Assembly (NCBI RefSeq): GCF_003937945.1
Contig: NZ_RSEC01000060.1
Coordinates: forward strand, 372,001 to 436,000
Direction of reading: 5' to 3'
Length of the DNA stretch: 64,000 bases
DNA from: Amycolatopsis eburnea
GTDB taxonomy: Bacteria > Actinomycetota > Actinomycetes > Mycobacteriales > Pseudonocardiaceae
Positions 59,647 to 64,000 of the stretch are shown piece by piece; the stretch's first letter is position 1, and each line of letters begins with the position of its first letter. A program made the position numbers and the translations under genes. Below the pieces are notes generated by a model, which had not been told where the DNA came from, did not search any database, and was given only the letters and a program-made list of their open reading frames with translations.

Positions 59647-59686
59647 CAAACCACTGTGCTTGAAGTACTCTACATGTAGTGGTTTG
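59647..59686. promoter_or_regulatory. Inverted repeat upstream of the VOC gene
   Basis: CAAACCACT (59647-59655) and AGTGGTTTG (59678-59686) are perfect 9-bp arms 22 bases apart, with the dyad TACATGTA (59671-59678) between. The layout could hold an operator for an ArsR- or HxlR-type repressor not encoded here. Confidence 0.55.
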
Positions 59687-59802
59687 AACAGCGCAAGAGT
59701 CCGCATGCAGCACGGTTGACACGATTTTCGCAGGTGAGTGACCCTTCTCCCAGCATGCGGTCAGGCCTGGACCACATTGTGGACGCGTGGCACGCTCAGG
59801 TC

Positions 59803-59889
59803 GTGACTCATGCCGGTGTCTTCCTGGTGGCCCGCCGCCACGTCGACCTCGTGCGGGTCGCGAGCGCCCTCTGCGCACCCGTTCGCTGA
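59803..59889 (+). CDS. Leader peptide of the sulfate-assimilation operon
   Basis: A 28-residue peptide, GTG start at 59803, ending ...FLVARRHVDLVRVASALCAPVR before a TGA. The RRHVDL-x-R-V-x-SALC core matches the short leader peptides that I recall in front of cys genes in Streptomyces and related actinomycetes. Its stop is 55 bases before the sulfite reductase start. By analogy, ribosome stalling at its single Cys codon when cysteinyl-tRNA is short could raise expression of the operon. The start codon is the least certain part. Confidence 0.72.
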   Translation: MTHAGVFLVARRHVDLVRVASALCAPVR

Positions 59890-59944
59890 CTCCCGTCGCC
59901 ACCACCTGCCACGAAACCGGACAGCCCCATCGGAGGACGCCGTC

Positions 59945-61639
59945 ATGGCCACGCCCACGCGTCAGACCCCCGCCCGACCCGCACGCGCGAAGCAGAAGCG
60001 CGGCGAAGGGCAGTGGGCGCTCGGTTACCGCGAGCCGCTGAACCCGAACGAGCGGTCGAAGAAGGACGACCACCCGCTCAACGTGCGGGCGCGCATCGAG
60101 AACATCTACGCCCACCGGGGATTCGACTCCATCGACCCGGGTGACCTGCGCGGCCGGTTCCGCTGGTTCGGCCTCTACACCCAGCGCAAGCCGGGGATCG
60201 ACGGCGGCCGCACCGCGACCCTGGAGCCCGAAGAGCTCGACGACCGCTACTTCATGCTGCGGGTCCGGCTCGACGGCGGCGCGCTGACCACCCACCAGCT
60301 CACCGTGCTCGGCGAGATCTCGCAGCAGTACGCGCGCGACACCGCCGACATCACCGACCGGCAGAACATCCAGTACCACTGGATCCGGGTCGAAGACGTC
60401 CCGGCGATCTGGGCCAAGCTCGAGAACGCCGGCATGACCACGATGGAGGCGTGCGGCGACAGCCCGCGCGTCATGCTCGGCTCGCCGGTCGCCGGCATCT
60501 CGGCCGACGAGATCATCGACGGCACGCCGGCGCTGGACGAGATCAAGCGCCGCTACATCGGCAAGCCGGAGTTCGCCAACCTGCCGCGCAAGTTCAAGAC
60601 CGCGATCTCCGGCCAGCCCGACGTCGCGCACGAGATCCACGACGTCGCGTTCGTCGGCGTGGACCACCCCGAACACGGACCGGGCTTCGACGTCTGGGTC
60701 GGCGGCGGCCTGTCCACCAACCCGATGCTCGGCCAGCGCCTCGGCGCGTGGGTGCCGCTGGACGAGGTCCCGGACGTCTGGGAAGGCGTCATCTCGATCT
60801 TCCGCGACTACGGCTACCGGCGGCTGCGCTCCCGTGCCCGGATCAAGTTCCTGGTCAAGGACTGGGGTGCGGAGAAGTTCCGCCAGGTGCTGCAGGACGA
60901 GTACCTCAAGCGCGAGCTGATCGACGGCCCGGCACCGGCCGAGCCCGCCAACCCGATCGACCACGTCGGCGTGCACCCGCAGGTCGACGGCAACTTCTAC
61001 GTCGGCGCCGCGCCGATCGCCGGCCGGTCCTCCGGCGGCACGCTGGTCGCTGTCGCCAAGGCCGCCGAGCGCGTGGGCTCGGGCCGCGTGCGGCTCACGC
61101 CGCAGCAGAAGCTCGTCGTGCTCGACGTCCCCGAGGCCCAGGTCGCCACGCTCGAAGCCGAGCTGACGGAACTGGGGCTGGAGACCAAGCCGTCGCCGTG
61201 GCGGCGCGGGGTGATGGCCTGCACCGGGCTGGAGTACTGCAAGCTCGCCATCGTCGAGACGAAGGCACGCGCGCAGCAGCTCGTCGCGGACCTCGAGAAG
61301 TCCCTGGCGGACATCCAGAAGGACCTCGACACGCCGGTCAGCGTGCACCTCAACGGCTGCCCCAACTCCTGCGCGCGGATCCAGACCGCGGACATCGGGC
61401 TCAAGGGCCAGATCGTCACCGACGCCGACGGCAACCAGGTCGAAGGCTTCCAGGTGCACCTGGGCGGCGGCCTCGGCCTCGACGCCGGGTTCGGCCGGAA
61501 GCTGCGCGGCCACAAGGTGACCTCGGGCGAGCTGACCGGGTACGTCGAACGAGTCGTGCGCAACTACGTGGCCGGGCGCGAACCCGGCGAACGCTTCGCC
61601 CAGTGGGCGGCGCGCGCCGACGAAAGCGCCCTCCAGTGA
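59945..61639 (+). CDS. sir: Ferredoxin-dependent assimilatory sulfite reductase (NirA/SirA)
   Basis: A 564-residue siroheme/4Fe-4S enzyme reducing sulfite to sulfide. The four cluster ligands are C426 and C432 (ACTGLEYCK) and C472 and C476 (NGCPNSCAR). Y78 (FGLYTQRK) and C170 (MEACGDSPR) match the spacing of the Tyr69-Cys161 crosslink in M. tuberculosis NirA. That link marks sulfite reductase rather than nitrite reductase. The ATG at 59945 has GGAGGA before it. It overlaps the zinc-ribbon gene by 4 bases. Confidence 0.95.
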   Translation: MATPTRQTPARPARAKQKRGEGQWALGYREPLNPNERSKKDDHPLNVRARIENIYAHRGFDSIDPGDLRGRFRWFGLYTQRKPGIDGGRTATLEPEELDDRYFMLRVRLDGGALTTHQLTVLGEISQQYARDTADITDRQNIQYHWIRVEDVPAIWAKLENAGMTTMEACGDSPRVMLGSPVAGISADEIIDGTPALDEIKRRYIGKPEFANLPRKFKTAISGQPDVAHEIHDVAFVGVDHPEHGPGFDVWVGGGLSTNPMLGQRLGAWVPLDEVPDVWEGVISIFRDYGYRRLRSRARIKFLVKDWGAEKFRQVLQDEYLKRELIDGPAPAEPANPIDHVGVHPQVDGNFYVGAAPIAGRSSGGTLVAVAKAAERVGSGRVRLTPQQKLVVLDVPEAQVATLEAELTELGLETKPSPWRRGVMACTGLEYCKLAIVETKARAQQLVADLEKSLADIQKDLDTPVSVHLNGCPNSCARIQTADIGLKGQIVTDADGNQVEGFQVHLGGGLGLDAGFGRKLRGHKVTSGELTGYVERVVRNYVAGREPGERFAQWAARADESALQ

Positions 61640-61785
61640 CCGAGCGAGCAGCGCCGTACTACTGCCCCTATTGCGGGGACGAGGACTTGCGGCCGGAAGA
61701 GAACGGCGGGTGGCTGTGTTCTGCCTGTCGCCGGGTTTTCTCGGTCAAGTTCCTCGGCCTGTCCCTCCCGGAGGTTTCCCGATGA
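61636..61785 (+). CDS. Zinc-ribbon mini-protein of the cys operon
   Basis: A 49-residue protein with two CxxC knuckles, YYCPYCGDEDL and WLCSACRRVFSV, making a zinc ribbon. The GTG start overlaps the sulfite reductase stop, and its own stop overlaps the cysH ATG, so it is locked between the two. Small genes sit at this point in other actinomycetes. It may deliver metal or bridge the enzymes, and is not a shadow because its frame and overlaps are both exact. Confidence 0.82.
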   Translation: MTERAAPYYCPYCGDEDLRPEENGGWLCSACRRVFSVKFLGLSLPEVSR

Positions 61786-62477
61786 CCGCCACCGCCGACT
61801 ACAAGACCCTCGCCGAGCGCGCGTCCAAGGAGCTCGCCGACGCCACCGCCGACGAAGCGATCCGCTGGACCGTCGACACGTTCGGCGACGACTTCATCGT
61901 CGCGTCCAACATGCAGGACGCCGTGCTCATCGACCTCACCACGAAGGTGAAGTCCGATGTGGACATCCTGTTCCTCGAGACCGGCTACCACTTCCCGGAA
62001 ACGCTCGGCACGCGCGACGCGGTGCAGACGGTCTACCCGGACGTGAAGATCGTCAACGCCCAGGCCGAGCAGAGCGTCGCCGAGCAGGACGCGGAGTACG
62101 GCGAGAAGCTGCACGCCCGCGACGCCACGCTGTGCTGCAACCTGCGCAAGGTCGTGCCGCTGCGCAAGACCCTCGCGAACTACTCGGCGTGGATCACCGG
62201 CGTCCGCCGGGTCGACGCGCCGACCCGGGCCAACACCCCGATCGTCACCTGGGACGACCGCAACGGCCTCGTCAAGGTCAACCCGATCGCGGCGTGGACC
62301 GACGACGAGTTCAACGGCTACATCCGCGAGCACGGGATCCTGGAGAACCCGCTCGTTTCGATCGGCTACCTCTCGATCGGCTGCGCGCCCTGCACGGCCC
62401 GCGTCGAGCCGGGCGCCGACCCGCGCAGCGGCCGCTGGGCGGGCCAGTCGAAGACCGAGTGCGGACTGCACGGCTGA
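61782..62477 (+). CDS. cysH: Adenylyl-sulfate (APS) reductase
   Basis: A 231-residue thiol-dependent reductase converting APS to sulfite. The nucleotide loop reads FIVASNMQDAVLI and LETGYHFPETL. The 4Fe-4S ligands ATLCCNLRK and GCAPCTARV mark the APS (not PAPS) type. The catalytic Cys lies in the C-terminal TECGLHG. It overlaps the zinc-ribbon gene (ATGA). It uses APS from the CysDN pair encoded next. Confidence 0.96.
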   Translation: MTATADYKTLAERASKELADATADEAIRWTVDTFGDDFIVASNMQDAVLIDLTTKVKSDVDILFLETGYHFPETLGTRDAVQTVYPDVKIVNAQAEQSVAEQDAEYGEKLHARDATLCCNLRKVVPLRKTLANYSAWITGVRRVDAPTRANTPIVTWDDRNGLVKVNPIAAWTDDEFNGYIREHGILENPLVSIGYLSIGCAPCTARVEPGADPRSGRWAGQSKTECGLHG

Positions 62478-62488
62478 GGAAGGGACGC

Positions 62489-63409
62489 ATGACGACCTTG
62501 GAGCCCGCGACCGATGCGGCACAGGACAACTTGGCGGCCTTGGAGTCCGAGGCCATCCACATCTTCCGGGAGGTGGCGGGCGAGTTCGACCGCCCGGTGA
62601 TCCTGTTCTCCGGCGGCAAGGACTCGACGCTGCTGCTGCACCTGGCGATCAAGGCGTTCTGGCCGGCGCCGGTGCCGTTCCCGCTGCTGCACGTGGACAC
62701 CGGGCACAACTTCGACGAGGTCATCGAGTTCCGCGACCGCGTCGTCGAGCGGCACGGGCTGCGCCTGGTCGTCGCGAAGGTCCAGGACTGGATCGACGAC
62801 GGGCGCCTCGAAGAGCGCGCGGACGGGATGCGCAACCCGCTGCAGACCACGCCGCTGCTCGACACCATCGCCGAGAACAAGTTCGACGCCGTCTTCGGCG
62901 GCGGGCGCCGCGACGAGGAGCGCGCCCGCGCGAAGGAGCGGATCTTCAGCCTCCGCAACGCCTTCGGCCAGTGGGAGCCGCGCCGGCAGCGGCCCGAGCT
63001 GTGGAACCTCTACAACGGCAGGCACCGCCCGGGCGAGCAGGTCCGCGTCTTCCCGCTGTCCAACTGGACCGAGGCCGATGTCTGGAACTACATCGCCCGT
63101 GAGAAGGTCGAGCTGCCCTCGATCTACTACGCGCACCGGCGCGAGGTGTACTTGCGCGACGGGATGCTGCTGGCCGAGGGCCCGTGGGGCGGTCCCCGCC
63201 CCGGGGAAGAGGTCCGCGAGCTGACCGTGCGGTACCGGACCGTCGGCGACGGCTCGTGCACCGGCGCGATCGAGTCCGAGGCCGCCACCGTCGAAGACGT
63301 CATCGCCGAGGTGTCCGCGTCGCGGCTCACCGAACGCGGCGCCACCCGCGCCGACGACCGCATGTCCGAGGCGGCCATGGAAGACCGCAAGCGTGAGGGG
63401 TACTTCTGA
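62489..63409 (+). CDS. cysD: Sulfate adenylyltransferase subunit 2
   Basis: A 306-residue PP-loop ATP sulfurylase. The pyrophosphate loop is VILFSGGKDSTLLLHL. Other marks are LHVDTGHNFDEVIEFRD, VFGGGRRDEERARAKER and FPLSNWTEADVWNYI. With CysN it makes APS from ATP and sulfate. ATG at 62489 has a GAGGAAGGGA ribosome site and is 11 bases after cysH. It shares one base with cysN. Confidence 0.96.
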   Translation: MTTLEPATDAAQDNLAALESEAIHIFREVAGEFDRPVILFSGGKDSTLLLHLAIKAFWPAPVPFPLLHVDTGHNFDEVIEFRDRVVERHGLRLVVAKVQDWIDDGRLEERADGMRNPLQTTPLLDTIAENKFDAVFGGGRRDEERARAKERIFSLRNAFGQWEPRRQRPELWNLYNGRHRPGEQVRVFPLSNWTEADVWNYIAREKVELPSIYYAHRREVYLRDGMLLAEGPWGGPRPGEEVRELTVRYRTVGDGSCTGAIESEAATVEDVIAEVSASRLTERGATRADDRMSEAAMEDRKREGYF

Positions 63410-64000
63410 TGTCCAGCCTGTTGCGGCTCGCGACCGCGGGCAGCGTCGACGACGGCAAGTCCACCCTGGTCGGCCGGCTGCTCTACGACACGAAGTCGGT
63501 GCTCGCCGACCAGCTCGACGCCGTCACCCGCGCGTCCGTCGACAAGGGACTGTCCACACCGGACTTGTCTTTGCTCGTCGACGGCCTGCGCTCGGAACGC
63601 GAGCAGGGCATCACCATCGACGTCGCGTACCGGTACTTCGCCACGCCGAAGCGGTCGTTCGTGCTGGCCGACACGCCGGGGCACGTGCAGTACACGCGCA
63701 ACACGGTGACCGGCGCGTCCACCGCGCAGCTGGCCGTGCTGCTGGTCGACGCGCGCAAGGGCGTCATCGAGCAGACGCGGCGGCACGCGGCCGTGCTGGC
63801 CCTGCTGGGCGTGCCGCAGCTGGTGCTGGCGGTGAACAAGATCGACCTGGTCGACTACGACGAGGCGACGTTCACGGTGATCGCCGAGGAGTTCGCTTCG
63901 CACGCCGAGACGCTGGGCTACGCGCGGGGTTCGGTGCTCACGATCCCCGTGTCGGCGCTCGAAGGCGACAACGTCGCGACGCGCTCGGAACGGACGCCGT
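63409..64000 (+). CDS. cysN: Sulfate adenylyltransferase subunit 1, GTPase (3' end cut by window)
   Basis: The first 197 codons of the regulatory GTPase that drives APS formation. G1 is ATAGSVDDGKSTLVGRLL, G2 lies in REQGITIDVAYRYF, G3 is VLADTPGHVQYTRN and G4 is LAVNKIDLVDY. Some actinomycetes fuse a CysC kinase domain at the C-terminus; that part lies outside. It follows cysD with a 1-base overlap. Confidence 0.95.
   Translation, partial: MSSLLRLATAGSVDDGKSTLVGRLLYDTKSVLADQLDAVTRASVDKGLSTPDLSLLVDGLRSEREQGITIDVAYRYFATPKRSFVLADTPGHVQYTRNTVTGASTAQLAVLLVDARKGVIEQTRRHAAVLALLGVPQLVLAVNKIDLVDYDEATFTVIAEEFASHAETLGYARGSVLTIPVSALEGDNVATRSERTP

Noticed and set aside
59690..59802. SAM or cobalamin riboswitch before the sulfite reductase operon
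   Set aside because: No conserved core of these riboswitches was recognised; the leader peptide explains the region better. A TTGACA at 59716-59721 has no good -10 partner and is not claimed as a promoter.

Overview
The window is very G+C-rich actinomycete DNA. It is dense with genes, which often use GTG starts and overlap by 4 bases (ATGA or GTGA) between stop and start. Gene content and order point to Pseudonocardiaceae, most like Amycolatopsis; this is inferred from memory of gene families, not from a search. The backbone glyS - smtB - zur - (small YbjN-like gene) - uppS - recO - era - degenerate cdd-like gene - CBS/CNNM gene - ybeY - phoH - rsmE - dnaJ2 - hrcA follows the M. tuberculosis Rv2357c-Rv2374c order, and hemW - sulfite reductase - cysH resembles Rv2388c-Rv2392. 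Blocks of lineage-specific genes are inserted into this backbone. No rRNA, tRNA, CRISPR array, IS element or prophage was seen.

Layout. 1-6.4 kb: a cut-off TetR gene with operators facing an FAD monooxygenase, DUF3159 and DinB proteins, a GT-C-like membrane protein coupled to a serpin, and a non-coding 46-bp tandem repeat. 6.4-12 kb: dgt, a YdcF-like protein and an ABC exporter/two-component operon. 12-16 kb: glyS, two class F sortases and a secreted membrane-anchored protein. 16-20.5 kb: zinc sensors SmtB and Zur, an AraC regulator, an alpha/beta hydrolase and a His-rich TIGR03943/permease pair. 20.5-34 kb: the housekeeping block, interrupted between recO and era by five small membrane proteins (three CD225/dispanin-like, one RDD, one DUF2752).

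34-46 kb: an operon resembling type VII secretion substrates, an aldo/keto reductase facing an XRE regulator, mmsA facing a PucR regulator, a subtilisin inhibitor, a DUF4153-like protein with a decapeptide repeat, and an OmpR-type two-component system. 46.5-51.3 kb: an operon for dihydropyrimidine/hydantoin use (NCS1 permease, beta-ureidopropionase-like amidohydrolase, dihydropyrimidinase, LLM flavoenzyme). Together with mmsA it could take a cyclic ureide to acetyl-CoA. 51.3-59.7 kb: a MocR regulator facing a DJ-1 protein, a beta-lactamase-fold hydrolase, an iron-boxed siderophore-interacting protein, a TetR regulator with three phased operators, a quinone oxidoreductase, hemW and a VOC protein. 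59.8-64 kb: assimilatory sulfate reduction (leader peptide, sulfite reductase, a zinc-ribbon mini-protein, cysH, cysD, cysN cut by the window end).

The most unusual signals are a family of intergenic elements built on a 30-bp period at about 28.5, 34.1, 44.5 and 44.6 kb, with a looser relative at 14.2 kb; the dispanin/RDD/DUF2752 cluster, whose RDD protein ends in repeated phosphoacceptor-like motifs; the phased TetR operator array; a Zur with a Cys-to-His change in its structural zinc site; and the sulfate-operon leader peptide.
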